Below are positions 8,584 through 18,400 of a stretch of DNA of 64,000 nucleotides, piece after piece; the first letter of the stretch is position 1, and each line of letters begins with the position of its first letter. The notes beneath the pieces are model-generated. The model saw nothing but the letters and a program-made list of their open reading frames with translations, was not told where the DNA came from and ran no database searches. The stretch is taken from positions 124,001-188,000 of the forward strand of contig NZ_JAFCJJ010000011.1 in NCBI RefSeq assembly GCF_018131015.1, given 5' to 3'. The translations under genes were made by a program, and so were the position numbers. The DNA is from Bradyrhizobium diazoefficiens. GTDB lineage: Bacteria; Pseudomonadota; Alphaproteobacteria; Rhizobiales; Xanthobacteraceae.

Positions 8584-9630
8584 TCAGCCCCGTGCGACGC
8601 GTTGATGCCCGTCCGCCTCAGCTCTCCCGGTCCAGCCCAGCGCGGGCGCGACCTTGTCGGCGACCAGCTCGATCGAACGGAGGATGTGGGGGTGCGGCGG
8701 ATCGACCGAGTGGGCCTGGAAGACGAGATCGGTGATCCGTTCCAGCGTGGCATCAGTGCGGAGCGAGGCAATGACGTCATCGGCCGCGCCGACATGGGTG
8801 TCGAACGCCACGATCATTTCCTCCAGCGTCTCGCCCGGCCTGGCGTGGCCGCCCTTCATGAATTGCGGGAGCGCACGCCGCAGTCCGGCGTCTGCGAGGC
8901 GCATCGCCTCACGGCGGTCGTCGGCGACGAAGACGCTGCGGGAGGCCATGATGCGGGGCTCGGAGCCCGGCGGCAGCGCTTCGAGATAGGCGTCGATGAT
9001 CGGGTTCTGGATCTCGGCGAGGGTCGCGCGCGGCGCCTCCTTCGTTCGCGGCTGGGTGCGCGAGAGCAGCAGCCCGTCGCCGGCCTTGCCGGCGCGGGCG
9101 CCGCCTGCCACCGAGAACGTCGCCTGCCAGATCCGCCCGTCCAGTTGCGGCCGCTGGGGATAGAGCGTGTCGCCGCCGGTGAGCGGCTTACCGGCCAGGG
9201 CGGTGCGGACGATCTCCAGATTGCGCGCAAAAATCTCGTTGCGCTCCGCGCTGTCGAGGCCGAAGGCGGCGAACGCCGACGGGTTGCCGCCGGTGCCGAC
9301 GCCGAGCTCGAAGCGGCCGTCGCAGAGCAGATCGAGCACCACGGCGTCCTCCGCCACCCGGACCGCGCTTTCCAGCGGCAGCGTGACGATGCCGGTGCCG
9401 AGGCGGATGCGCGAGGTCTGCGCGGCGACGTAGCCGAGGAAGGTGAAGGGCGACGGCAGTCCGCCCTCGCGCTCGTGAAAATGATGCTGGGCGATCCACG
9501 CGGAATCCAGGCCCGCCTGCTCGGCCCGGACGATCTGCTCGGCGGCAAAGCGATAGCGGTCCGCCGCCGGCGCTTCATCAAGGAGCCGCGTGAAAAATCC
9601 CAGTCTCTTCAGATTTGCCAACCGTTTCAT
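8584..9630 (-). CDS. FMN-dependent luciferase-like monooxygenase (KPN_01858-like)
   Basis: This 348-residue cytoplasmic enzyme has the TIM-barrel luciferase-like monooxygenase (LLM) fold. It would use FMNH2 supplied by a separate reductase to oxidise an unknown substrate with O2. Family marks are LGFFTRLLDE at the start, AQHHFHEREGGLPSPFTFLG, RIRLGTGIVTLPLE and the flavin-site region GVGTGGNPSAFAAFG. It resembles the family I recall as 'putative FMN-dependent luciferase-like monooxygenase, KPN_01858'. It heads the CMD-AhpD-Liv gene run and lies 127 bases below the NlpA-like gene. The ribosome site is weak. No reductase gene is in the run itself. Confidence 0.88.
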   Translation of the reverse strand: MKRLANLKRLGFFTRLLDEAPAADRYRFAAEQIVRAEQAGLDSAWIAQHHFHEREGGLPSPFTFLGYVAAQTSRIRLGTGIVTLPLESAVRVAEDAVVLDLLCDGRFELGVGTGGNPSAFAAFGLDSAERNEIFARNLEIVRTALAGKPLTGGDTLYPQRPQLDGRIWQATFSVAGGARAGKAGDGLLLSRTQPRTKEAPRATLAEIQNPIIDAYLEALPPGSEPRIMASRSVFVADDRREAMRLADAGLRRALPQFMKGGHARPGETLEEMIVAFDTHVGAADDVIASLRTDATLERITDLVFQAHSVDPPHPHILRSIELVADKVAPALGWTGRAEADGHQRVARG

Positions 9631-9757
9631 GCCGACCGCGCCCAGATTTGAAAGCGGCCCTCATGATGTCCGCTGCCATCGCGCGAGGCAAGCAGCCGCT
9701 GCGCAGGGCTGCCACCCCGAAGCCGTCTATTCCTGCCGGAGATGCAACGCCGCCTGC

Positions 9758-10540
9758 CTACCAGGCGGGCAGCACCGCGCCCTTGAACTTGGTCAGGATG
9801 AACTCCTTGACGTCGGGCGCGTGATAGCTGTCGACCAGCACCGTGACCCACGGCTTGTCCTTGTCGACGGCGCGAACCGCGATCAAATTGGCATAGGGGC
9901 CCTTCGCATCCTCGCGCAGGATCGGGTCCTTGACCGGATCGAGGCCCGCCTGGGTGGCATAGTTGGTGTTGATCCCGGCCGCATCGACGTCGTCGAGCGC
10001 GCGCGGCGCCTGTGCCGCATCGACCTCGATGAACTTCAGCTTCTTCGGGTTCTCGGTGATGTCGAGCACCGAGGGCTTGAAGCCGGTGCCGTCCTTCAGC
10101 TTGATCACCCCCTTGTCGCGCAGCAGCAGCAGGACGCGACCGCCGTTGGTCGGATCGTTGGGGATCGAGACCTTGCCGCCTTCGGGGATGTCGGCAAAGG
10201 CCTTGTACTTCTTCGAATAGACGCCGATCGGGAAATTCACGGTCAGGCCGACGGACTCGATCTTGTAGCCGCGGTCGGCCTTCTGGTTGTCGAGATAGGG
10301 CTGGTGCTGGAACGAATTGGCCTGGATCTCGCCGGCATCGAGCGCGGCATTGGGCACGACGTAATCGGAGAACTCCACGATCTGGATGTCGAGGCCCTGC
10401 CTGGCGGCGATCGGCTTCACCGCTTCCAGGATCTGCGCATGCGGCCCCGGCGTCACGCCGATCTTGATGGTCTCGGCCGTGGCCGCGGCCGACCATGCGG
10501 CGAGCACGGAGGAAAGGATCAGGGCGGTACGAAACGACAT
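9758..10540 (-). CDS. NlpA/MetQ-family substrate-binding protein
   Basis: This is a 260-residue exported binding protein of the NlpA/MetQ family, which bind methionine or related small molecules for ABC import. A Sec signal covers about residues 1-22 (cleavage after ATA). There is no lipobox Cys, so it would be a free periplasmic protein, unlike MetQ of E. coli. Typical family segments are IKIGVTPGPHAQILEAVKPI, EFSDYVVPNAALDAGEIQAN and SIPNDPTNGGRVLLLL. No cognate MetN or MetI gene is adjacent; instead LLM, CMD and Liv genes follow on the same strand. A GGAG ribosome site supports the start. Confidence 0.9.
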   Translation of the reverse strand: MSFRTALILSSVLAAWSAAATAETIKIGVTPGPHAQILEAVKPIAARQGLDIQIVEFSDYVVPNAALDAGEIQANSFQHQPYLDNQKADRGYKIESVGLTVNFPIGVYSKKYKAFADIPEGGKVSIPNDPTNGGRVLLLLRDKGVIKLKDGTGFKPSVLDITENPKKLKFIEVDAAQAPRALDDVDAAGINTNYATQAGLDPVKDPILREDAKGPYANLIAVRAVDKDKPWVTVLVDSYHAPDVKEFILTKFKGAVLPAW

Positions 10541-10714
10541 CGGGGGTCTCCGGGAAGGCTAGTAGATCACTGCAACCGTATTCTCCCGCCCGGCGCGCGA
10601 AATCAATGAAATGGAAATTCTTATTTGCCGCCCGCCGCGGGTGACGCTTCTCCATCCGCGGCGAAACGGGAAACGAATGCCAAGGCGAGAACGTTGATCA
10701 ACCGCGCAGCGTTC

Positions 10715-12166
10715 CTATGCGCCGTGTTCGGCCCGCCAGGTCGCCGGCGACAGCATGATCAGGGCGCAGATCGCAGCATAGGCCATGAGCGAGACCGTGA
10801 CCATGGTGGCGAGCCCCGCCATCTGCGCGCCGAAGCCCGTGACCGCGATCCAGCCGCCGCCGGCCGCAAGCAGGATCCGGGCGAACGAGCCGGCGAGCGG
10901 GCCCAGCGCCCGGCCTGTGCCCTGGGCGGCGAAGGATGTGGCGAAGCCAAAACCGAGCGCCGCATAGGCCGGTGCGACGATGCGCAGGTAAGTCATGCCT
11001 GCGCCGACGACACCGGCATCATGGCTGAACAGATGGAGCCACGCGGTCGGGAAGATCGCGACCAGAATGCCGATCGTGCCGGTCATGACCATGCCGGCGA
11101 GCCCGCTGGTCCAGCCGATACGGCGCGCCCGCGCCGTCTGGCCCGCGCCCATATTGACGCCGACCATGGTGAGCGTCGCGGTGCTGAGGCCGAACAGCAG
11201 CGGGATCATGATGTAGTCGAGCCGCGAGGCGATGCCGTAACCGGCAAGCGCCGAGGTGCCGAACAGGCCGACCGCGGCGGTGACCAGGATGACGGTAAGA
11301 TTGGTCAGCACCGCGTTGATCGCGGTGGGGATGCCGACCTTGAGCATGTCGGCGAAGATTTTTGCGCGCAACGGCACGATGCGCAAGGTCAGCCCCGACG
11401 CGCCGGAAGACATGTAGCGCAGCAGGAACAGCATCGCCGCGCCGTAGTAAAGGCCGAAGGCAATGCCGGCACCGCCGATGCCGAGCCGCGGCACCGGGCC
11501 GAAGCCGAAGATCAGCAGCGGCGACAGGGGAATGGTCACGATCGCGCCGACCAGCGTCACCAGCGCCGGCACCTTCACATTGCCCGACCCGCGCAGCGCG
11601 GCCGCCTGGAGATTGACGATCCAGACCGGAATGGCGCCCGCGAACAAATAGTTGGAATAGGTCGTGGCCGCGGCGAGCGCGCCCTCGCGGCCGCCGAGCG
11701 CGCGGTAGAGCGCCGGGCCACCCAGCGTCGCGCCGAGTGTAAACAGGCCGCCTGCGACGATCGCGAGCACGATGGCGTGGAACAGCGCCGCATCGGCGTC
11801 GTCGCGACGGCCGGCCCCGTACGCCCGGGCCACCGAGGAGGAGACGCCGGACCCGAACCCGCCATTCGACATCATCGTCATCAGCATGAAGATCGGAAAC
11901 ACCAGCGCGGCGCCGGCCAGCGCGTCGGTGCCGAGATGGCCGACATAATAGGCTTCCGCGATGTTGACCGCGGTCTGCGCCACCAGCACGGTCACTGTCG
12001 GTGCTGCAAGCCTGAGCAGCGTGGACAGAATGGGCGCGGCCAGGAGCGCAGCGCGCCGCTGCTCGGCCGCGGTCGGGACCGGCGCCGCTTCGCGGTGCGG
12101 GGCCTTGGCGCGGGACTGGCTCGGCGTGGCGGGCGACGCCGACGCAACGGCATCCTCAACTGACAT
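10715..12166 (-). CDS. MATE-family multidrug efflux transporter
   Basis: This 483-residue inner-membrane antiporter has about 12 hydrophobic segments in two similar halves, as in MATE (NorM/DinF-like) exporters. The start at 12166 is supported by GGGGGAG 6 bases upstream; the open frame extends 16 codons further without a ribosome site. Family-like segments include LRLAAPTVTVLVAQTAVNIA near the N-terminus. A cytoplasmic N-terminal tail of about 50 residues is rich in Ala, Ser and charged residues. It is divergent from a TetR gene across a 118-base promoter containing a large dyad, so TetR control of efflux is likely (inference). Confidence 0.9.
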   Translation of the reverse strand: MSVEDAVASASPATPSQSRAKAPHREAAPVPTAAEQRRAALLAAPILSTLLRLAAPTVTVLVAQTAVNIAEAYYVGHLGTDALAGAALVFPIFMLMTMMSNGGFGSGVSSSVARAYGAGRRDDADAALFHAIVLAIVAGGLFTLGATLGGPALYRALGGREGALAAATTYSNYLFAGAIPVWIVNLQAAALRGSGNVKVPALVTLVGAIVTIPLSPLLIFGFGPVPRLGIGGAGIAFGLYYGAAMLFLLRYMSSGASGLTLRIVPLRAKIFADMLKVGIPTAINAVLTNLTVILVTAAVGLFGTSALAGYGIASRLDYIMIPLLFGLSTATLTMVGVNMGAGQTARARRIGWTSGLAGMVMTGTIGILVAIFPTAWLHLFSHDAGVVGAGMTYLRIVAPAYAALGFGFATSFAAQGTGRALGPLAGSFARILLAAGGGWIAVTGFGAQMAGLATMVTVSLMAYAAICALIMLSPATWRAEHGA

Positions 12167-12198
12167 GGGTTCTCCCCCGGGGCACGCCGATCGGCCCC

Positions 12199-12241
12199 AT
12201 TGCATTACATCCATAATCCATTATTATGATCGTAATGCAAT
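12199..12241. promoter_or_regulatory. 43-bp symmetrical dyad between MATE and TetR genes
   Basis: ATTGCATTAC at 12199-12208 and GTAATGCAAT at 12232-12241 are perfect inverted copies. Inside them CATAAT (12212-12217) and ATTATG (12223-12228) form a second inverted pair about the same centre, 12220. The two nested dyads fit a TetR-type operator bound by one or two dimers and overlap the expected promoters of both divergent genes. The block is AT-rich compared with its surroundings. Confidence 0.7.
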
Positions 12242-12284
12242 AGCCATCACGAACTTGTGGCCGGGTGCTCACGAGGAGGCTTCA

Positions 12285-12863
12285 TTGGCGCGCTACGAGA
12301 AAGGGCAGCGGGACGCGACGCGGCGGCACATTCTCGACGTCGCCTCGGCGCAGTTCCGCGAGAGCGGCGTCGCCGCGGTCGGACTTGCCGGCATCATGTC
12401 CAAAGCGGGCCTCACCAACGGCGCCTTCTATACGCATTTCTCCTCCAAGGAGGAGCTCGTGCGCGCAGTGCTGCTCGACGAGCTTGAGCGGCGCGAGCAG
12501 CGGCAGAAGGACAATCTCGCCAACGGCGTCGCGCTGGAGGCCTCGATCCGTGACTATCTCTCGCCACGCCATCGCGACCGCGCGGGGAGCGGTTGCCCGA
12601 CCGCAGCGCTCGCAGCCGAGATCGCGCGGCATCCGAAGGCGACCCGCGACGCCTTCACGGCAAAGATCTCCGGCATCATCGCGCTGATCGCGGCGCGGAT
12701 GCCGGAAGGCTCGGCTGAGGAACGGCGGCGCCGGGCCGTCGCAATCTACGCCACCATGGTCGGCGCGCTGCAATTGTCGCGCGCGGTCAGTGACAGGCAA
12801 TTGTCCGAGGAGATTCTCGCAAACGCGGCCGAGGCTGCGATCGGACTCGCGAATGGACGTTGA
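12285..12863 (+). CDS. TetR/AcrR-family transcriptional regulator
   Basis: This 192-residue regulator has an N-terminal TetR helix-turn-helix (RDATRRHILDVASAQFRESG, then MSKAGLTNGAFYTHFSSKEE) and a helical ligand-binding C-terminal domain. The start is a TTG, chosen because GAGGAGG lies 5 bases upstream and the product then begins MARYEKGQ as in relatives; no ATG gives a sensible start. Residues SGCPTAALAAEIARHP match a C-terminal subgroup of TetR proteins. It most likely represses itself and the divergent MATE pump through the 43-bp dyad (inference). Confidence 0.9.
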   Translation: MARYEKGQRDATRRHILDVASAQFRESGVAAVGLAGIMSKAGLTNGAFYTHFSSKEELVRAVLLDELERREQRQKDNLANGVALEASIRDYLSPRHRDRAGSGCPTAALAAEIARHPKATRDAFTAKISGIIALIAARMPEGSAEERRRRAVAIYATMVGALQLSRAVSDRQLSEEILANAAEAAIGLANGR

Positions 12864-12904
12864 TGCGTTCTAGTCCGAAGCTGCCGGCGCGACTGAACGC
12901 ATCA
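12861..12904. terminator. Hairpin between convergent TetR and FMN-reductase genes
   Basis: TGATGCGTTC at 12861-12870 pairs perfectly with GAACGCATCA at 12895-12904, and AGTC/GACT extends the stem past one bulged base. It begins on the tetR stop codon and spans the end of the convergent gene, so it could end transcription both ways. A run of T is short (TTTT after the plus-strand arm), so it is a moderate intrinsic terminator. Confidence 0.55.
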
Positions 12905-13978
12905 TTTTGGATTTGGGTCCTCGAGCCCGGCTCCGGGCTCTTGCAACCGCCCGCTTCGCGCCAGAAGGACGGCATTGCCCAGGGCGCGTGCCGCGTTCAA
13001 CACCTCCTGCTGAAATTCGCGGTCTTCATCCAGCTCACGGTGCGACGTCGCATAGGGCTCCATGTAGCCGACATAGCCATCGAGCTCGCCGAAGCGGCCG
13101 GCCGAGATCAGGTGCATGTCGGTGAGCCAGTCCGACAGCGCCCTGCGCAGGCCCTCCGCGCCGACGGCATCGCCGTGCACGACGAGGCCGAAATGGCGGC
13201 CGGCGAGATGCCGCGGATAGGACCAGCCCTTCAGCTCGATCGCCTTGGCTTCAGCAGCCTTCTTGCCGTGCGTGGACGTGGGATCGGGATTGCCGCCATC
13301 GGCACAGACCAGGCGGTCCATCATCGCCTTGAGCCCGGACGGGGCATGATACCAGTTCACCGGCGTCACGATCAGGACGCCGTGGGCCGCCACCCAGAGC
13401 GGATAGATCTCGTTCATCCAGTCGCCGGTCTGGCCGAGCGAGTGGTTCGGGTAGCAGCTGCAAGGCCAGTGGCAGAGCGGCATGGCGCTGGACACGCAGG
13501 ATTTGCAGGGATGGATGTTCCGGCCGAACTCGGACGCCAGGCGCGAGAGGTCGAGGATATCGACGGCAAATCCCATCCCGGCGAAAACGGTCTCGGCCAG
13601 CTTGACCATGCGCCAGGTCTTCGACATCTCGCCGGGACAGGTGTGCTCGCTGCGCGCCGAGCCGTTGACGATGAGGATGCGCGGAGCCGCCGCGGCATCG
13701 TCATGCCGGCGCTGTGCTTCGAGAATCGCCGCGCGAGCATCGAGCCAGTCGACGGCGATGTCGTATTCGGGATCGGCAAAGCCCGCGCCCGCTTTCCGCG
13801 TGTGCGGCGCCTTGCGTGAGTGGCTGTAGGCGTCCCAGGCCGCACTGAGGATGGCATCAAGCTCCGCCGCGAGCGGGGCAAAGGCCGGATCGACGAATTG
13901 GGCCCTGTAGCGGCTTGCGAATTCCTCGCGCGAGAGCTTGACCGGCGGCATCCCCTTGCGAACGTCCGGTTCCGTCAT
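12902..13978 (-). CDS. NADPH-dependent FMN reductase/flavodoxin-fold protein
   Basis: This 358-residue cytoplasmic protein has an N-terminal helical extension of about 110 residues followed by a flavodoxin-like FMN reductase domain. Flavin-site marks are ILIVNGSARSEHTCPGEMSK and VLIVTPVNWYHAPSGLKAMM. A cysteine cluster (HPCKSCVSSAMPLCHWPCSC) lies in the loop between them and could bind metal or be redox active, which is unusual for plain FMN reductases. The start is set by GAGGAG upstream; the open frame continues 50 codons beyond without support. It might supply FMNH2 to monooxygenases such as the LLM enzyme about 4 kb away, but this is speculation. Confidence 0.85.
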   Translation of the reverse strand: MTEPDVRKGMPPVKLSREEFASRYRAQFVDPAFAPLAAELDAILSAAWDAYSHSRKAPHTRKAGAGFADPEYDIAVDWLDARAAILEAQRRHDDAAAAPRILIVNGSARSEHTCPGEMSKTWRMVKLAETVFAGMGFAVDILDLSRLASEFGRNIHPCKSCVSSAMPLCHWPCSCYPNHSLGQTGDWMNEIYPLWVAAHGVLIVTPVNWYHAPSGLKAMMDRLVCADGGNPDPTSTHGKKAAEAKAIELKGWSYPRHLAGRHFGLVVHGDAVGAEGLRRALSDWLTDMHLISAGRFGELDGYVGYMEPYATSHRELDEDREFQQEVLNAARALGNAVLLARSGRLQEPGAGLEDPNPK

Positions 13979-14052
13979 GCTTGCTCCTCGAGAAGATCGG
14001 TGCGATCCGATCAACCCGGGGTTTTCCTGACAGTTCCTGAGCTCGCCCCGCC

Positions 14053-14274
14053 CTATGGTCCGTCGCGGACGCCCTGTTCGACGCCAGAGGACAGATCGAA
14101 CAGCGCGATCCGCCGGTCCAGGCGCCACAGCTCGATGCGATGCTGCAGCACGAGCGCGGCAGCCTCGCGGCTGGCCTGCTCATCGTCGCCGCAGACGAGA
14201 TTGATGCAACCGAAAACGTGGCCGTCGGGCTCGATCTGGAAGGCGCGGTAATGCCTCCTGTTCTGCATCCTCAT
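14053..14274 (-). CDS. Small hypothetical protein
   Basis: This is a 73-residue soluble protein (MRMQNRRHYRAFQIEPDGHV...) with two Cys in FGCINLVCGDDEQA and a helical C-terminal half. Two ATGs compete: 14274 touches GGAGG directly, while 14268 is 6 bases downstream of it and gives better spacing. It overlaps the preceding small gene by 4 bases, which implies coupling. I recall similar unnamed proteins in Bradyrhizobium; function unknown. Confidence 0.65.
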   Translation of the reverse strand: MRMQNRRHYRAFQIEPDGHVFGCINLVCGDDEQASREAAALVLQHRIELWRLDRRIALFDLSSGVEQGVRDGP

Positions 14275-14477
14275 CCTCCACGCCGTGGGACACCGGGCGC
14301 GCTCAGCCAGTCGGTGAGGTTCGAGGCCATCTCGTTCTGTTTCGCGCGTCGCAATAGCAACTCGCGCTCCTTGCCCGGTGGCATGAGGCGGGCACGCTCG
14401 CGCGCGGTCGCGGCGAATGACATCAGTCGCTCCTGGAGCGATTGGGTCTGTTTCCTGCGGTTGCGTTTGGCGGACAT
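14271..14477 (-). CDS. Small basic helical hypothetical protein
   Basis: The product has 68 residues, is strongly basic at the start (MSAKRNRRKQTQ) and mostly helical (SFAATARERARLMPPGKERE). It precedes and overlaps the 73-residue gene, so the two form a short operon. No known domain is recognised. Coding potential is supported by conserved-looking amphipathic helices and by the overlap. Confidence 0.6.
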   Translation of the reverse strand: MSAKRNRRKQTQSLQERLMSFAATARERARLMPPGKERELLLRRAKQNEMASNLTDWLSAPGVPRRGG

Positions 14478-14703
14478 GGCACTTTCGATCGCTTCGGATT
14501 ACGGAAAGCCGCGTCCCGGGGGATGGGACCGGCCGGCCACGCCGGTCATGTCGGGCGGCTCTCTTCCGGCAGCTTCGGACGCATGCAGGGTTCCGGCATT
14601 TCAATAGGTTAATCGAATGCACGCCGACCTGCAGAAACATCAAGAAACGAACAATCGATCGAAAGCGCGTGAGCGCGACCGGGCGGGCAAGCGGCGCCGG
14701 TTT

Positions 14704-15453
14704 TCAATCGCGCCGGTAGGCCTGCAGATAATTCGGCGAAACCAGGGCCGCGTTCTTCAGGGCGTCGAGATCGTTGATCGTCAGCGTCCTCTCCCGCAAG
14801 GTGATCAGGCCTGAGGCCCGCAATTCCTGGATGGTGCGGTTGAGATGGACGACGGAAAGTCCGGTCGCGTCGGCGAGATCCATCTGCGTCACGGGAAAGC
14901 TGCAGGAATTTCCGTCGACCAGGCCGACCGGCCGCAACCGCTCGTAGACCTCGCAGAAGAGATGAGCGACCCTCTCCAGAGCCGCTCGCCGTCCGAGGTT
15001 GATCGCCCATTCGCGCTGGATTGCGCTGCCGAGCAACGTCTCGCACATGAACGCCTCCGCCAGCGACCGATCGCTGGCAATGAGCTTCTCGAAGCGCGCT
15101 CGCTTGATCTCGGCGTAGGCGACGGACGTCGCTGTCGTGACAGAGTGATCGAGTGTCTTCAGAAGATAGGCGTAGGCGTCGCAGGTTTCGCCCGGTAAGA
15201 CGAAATTGACGATCTGCCGCCGGCCGTCCTCCAGTGTCTTGTGGCGAAAGAGCCAGCCCGAGAGCAGCAGCCGCACGCTGTCGACTGGTTCGCCCTCGGC
15301 GGTCAGGTCCTCGCCGGCGCCGGCGCGAAACAGGCCTTCAAGAATTGCCTGCTCGAGCGCGGCGATCGCTTCGACGGACAACGGCCGCAAGATATTGAAG
15401 CGACGAATGACCGCTTGAGCAAGGCCGGCTTCGCTGCCCTGGACGCGCATCAT
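14704..15453 (-). CDS. Crp/Fnr-family transcriptional regulator
   Basis: This regulator of about 249 residues has an N-terminal cyclic-nucleotide-like beta-roll (LLLSGWLFRHKTLEDGRRQI, VNFVLPGETCDAYAYLLKTL) and a C-terminal winged helix (VTQMDLADATGLSVVHLNRT). It lacks the N-terminal Cys cluster of FNR, so direct O2 sensing through Fe-S is unlikely. The ATG-ATG start overlaps the stop of the CheB-CheR kinase gene, so the two are co-translated and presumably function together. This subgroup is common in Bradyrhizobium beside HWE kinases. The ligand is unknown. Confidence 0.88.
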   Translation of the reverse strand: MMRVQGSEAGLAQAVIRRFNILRPLSVEAIAALEQAILEGLFRAGAGEDLTAEGEPVDSVRLLLSGWLFRHKTLEDGRRQIVNFVLPGETCDAYAYLLKTLDHSVTTATSVAYAEIKRARFEKLIASDRSLAEAFMCETLLGSAIQREWAINLGRRAALERVAHLFCEVYERLRPVGLVDGNSCSFPVTQMDLADATGLSVVHLNRTIQELRASGLITLRERTLTINDLDALKNAALVSPNYLQAYRRD

Positions 15454-18400
15454 CCCTCCACCGACGGGGTATGGAAGGTTCGCTTGCTCAGGGGAATCGC
15501 GATCAGGCATGCAAGGCCCGACGGACTGAACGAGATGGTGGTGTGCCCCTTCAGCTCGAAGGCGAGTGTGCGCTCGAGCAGCTCCGTTCCAAATCCCTGG
15601 CGCGGCGGCGGCGACACCACGGGACCGCCCCGCTCGCGCCATTCGAACAGCAATTGCGGCGGATCGGCAGACTCGTCGATCCGCCAGGAGATTTCGAGGC
15701 GGCCGGAGGGCTTGCTGAGCGCGCCATATTTAAGCGCGTTGGTCGCAAGCTCGTGGACCGCGAGCGCAAAGGTCTCCGCGGCCTTGGGCTGGAAACGGAC
15801 CGTGGGGCCGGACACCCGCATCTGCTCGCCCTCGCGGGCGTTGTAGGCGAGCAACTCCTCGACGACGAGATATTCGAGATCGACCCCGCCCTCCGGATCG
15901 CGCGTGACCAGGGCCTGCGTCCGGGCAAAGGCGGTGAGCCGGCCGTCGAGATGCGCCGCGTATTCCTCCACCGTCGCGCTCGATTCCGCGGACCGGCGGG
16001 CGATCGACCGCACTACGCCGAGGGTGTTGCGCACGCGGTGCTGAAGCTCGGCGAGCAAGAGCCGCTGCCGCTCCTCCGCGCGCGTGATCGCAGTCACGTC
16101 GACGAAGGTGATCACCACGCCGGCGATGAAATTGTCGATGCTGCGGTAGGGCAGGATGCGGACGATGTAACGCGTAGCGCTGTCCGGCGCCGTCAGCTCG
16201 CGCTCGGCGCTCGCCAGCGTGCGCAGCACGCGGCGCACGGCGTCGTAGAGCTCGTCGATCGGAATCCGCGCCTTGATATGCGCGATGGGGCGGCCGACGT
16301 CGGTCTCGACCAGATGCAGGATCTGGGTGATGGCCGGCGTGAAATTCATCACCCTGAGATCGTTGTCGAGGAACACGGTCGCGATCTGCGTACTTTCGAG
16401 GAAGTTCTTCAGATCGCTGGGGGCGCGCGTCAGCTCCTGGACCCGATGCGCCAGCTCGCCATTGACGGTGGTCAGCTCCTGGTTGACCGACTGCAGCTCC
16501 TCCCGCGAGGTCTCGAGCTCCTCGTTGGCGCATTGCAGCTCCTCGTTGAGCGACTGGTATGCCTCGTTGGAGGATTTCAGCTCCTCGTTGGTGCTTTCGA
16601 GCTCCTCGATCATGGCCTGAAGACGCTCGCGCGTTGACCGCAGATCGTTCTCCAGTCGCTCGACATGCTCGGTCCGCACCAGCCTCCCGGGATTGCTGTC
16701 GGGGGGGTCCGCGGCAGGGGACGGACCGTCCTTGAACAGCACGACGAAATTGCGCTGGCCGGTGCCCTCCTGGATCGGCTCGACGGTGATGTCGACGAGA
16801 ACGCGATGGCCGTTGACGCCGAGCTTGACCTGCTCGGCACGGGCGGGCTCGTTGGTTTCAGCCGCGCGGCCGATGACGCTGCGCAACTCCAGACGCAGGT
16901 CGCGATGCACGAGCTGCAGCAGGTCGAGCGAGGCCGCACCGGCCGTCGGCTCGATATAGCGCCCGGTGCGACCGGAAAAATGCAGGACCTGGAAATTGTC
17001 GTCGGTGATGACGTAGGCCGGTGCATAGCGTTCGGCGATACGCTGGGCGCGGCGATCGAGGCCGACGTCCGGAGCGAACGAGCGGACCGCCGGCAGATCG
17101 ACCGGCGTGCGCCCCGCCGCGGTCGAGATCGGAAATTCCGGCGGCAGCCGCGTGCCGGTCTCGAGCTTCCTGAAGATCCGCGCGCGGCGATCGACCGGAG
17201 TGAAGAGCTTCGGGTGGCGCGTCACGTTTTCGGAGTTGCCGAGAAACAGGTAGCGATCGGGCAGCAGCGCGAAATGGAACAACGGGATGACGCGATTCTG
17301 CAGCTCCGCGTTGAGGTAGATCAGCAGGTTGCGGCAGGAAACCAGGTCGAGCTTCGAGAACGGCGCATCCTTGATCACGTTGTGCTGGGAGAAGATGCAC
17401 ATCTCCCGCAATTCCTTCACCACGCAATACGTATCGCCCTCGCGGACGAACCAGCGCGCCAGGCGCTCCGGCGACATGTCCTGCTCGATGTTGGTGCGAT
17501 AGCGGCCGACACGGGCGGTGGCGAGCGCGCGGCCGTCGATGTCGGTGGCGAAGATCTGGACCTGGGGCACGGAATCGAGCGTGGCCATGTGCTCGCGCAG
17601 CAGGATGCCGATCGAATAGGCTTCCTCGCCCGTGGCGCAGCCCAGCACCCAGACGCGAACCTGCTGGCCGGCGCCCTTGCCTTCGAAGATCTTCGGGATG
17701 ATCTGCGCCTCGAGCACCTCGAACTCGCGCTTGTCGCGGAAGAATTCGGTGACGCCGATCAAGAGGTCGTTGAACAGAAGGTGCGGCTCGTCCTTGTCGT
17801 TGCGCAGGAAATCGACATAGGAGGCGATCTCCTCGATCTGCAGCACCTGCATGCGCCGCTGCACGCGACGCAGGAAGGTATTCTGCTTGTAGCCGTGGAA
17901 ATCGTTACCGGTCTTGGTGCGCAGGATGTCGGCGATGCGCGACAGCGACGTCGCCGCGGCGGCCAGCACCTCGTCAAAACCCTGCTTCTCCTCCAGGCGC
18001 CGCAGATGGCGGGCATAGACCTGGATATGCTCCGGGATGTGCTCGGGCGGCAGCACATAGTCGGCGATGGCGGCGGGCCGGTTGCTGTCGGCGAGATGCT
18101 CGGAATCGTCATGGGCCGTCCGCTCCGCGATCGCCAGGCCGCCATGATCCTTCAACGTGGCCGCGCCGAGCGTGCCGTCGCCATTGGTGCCGTTGAGCAG
18201 CACGCCGATGGACTGCTCGGCTCGATCTTCGGCGAGCGACACCAGAAAGCTGTCGATGGTCGCCCGCTCGCCCGGGCCCTGCTCCGCCTTTCGCACTGCA
18301 AGACGGCCACCCTGGAGGGTGGTGATCATGGCGACCGGGCTGAGATAGATCGTCCCGCCGTCGATGGTGGCACCGTCGCTGATCTCCGACAGTCTGACCC

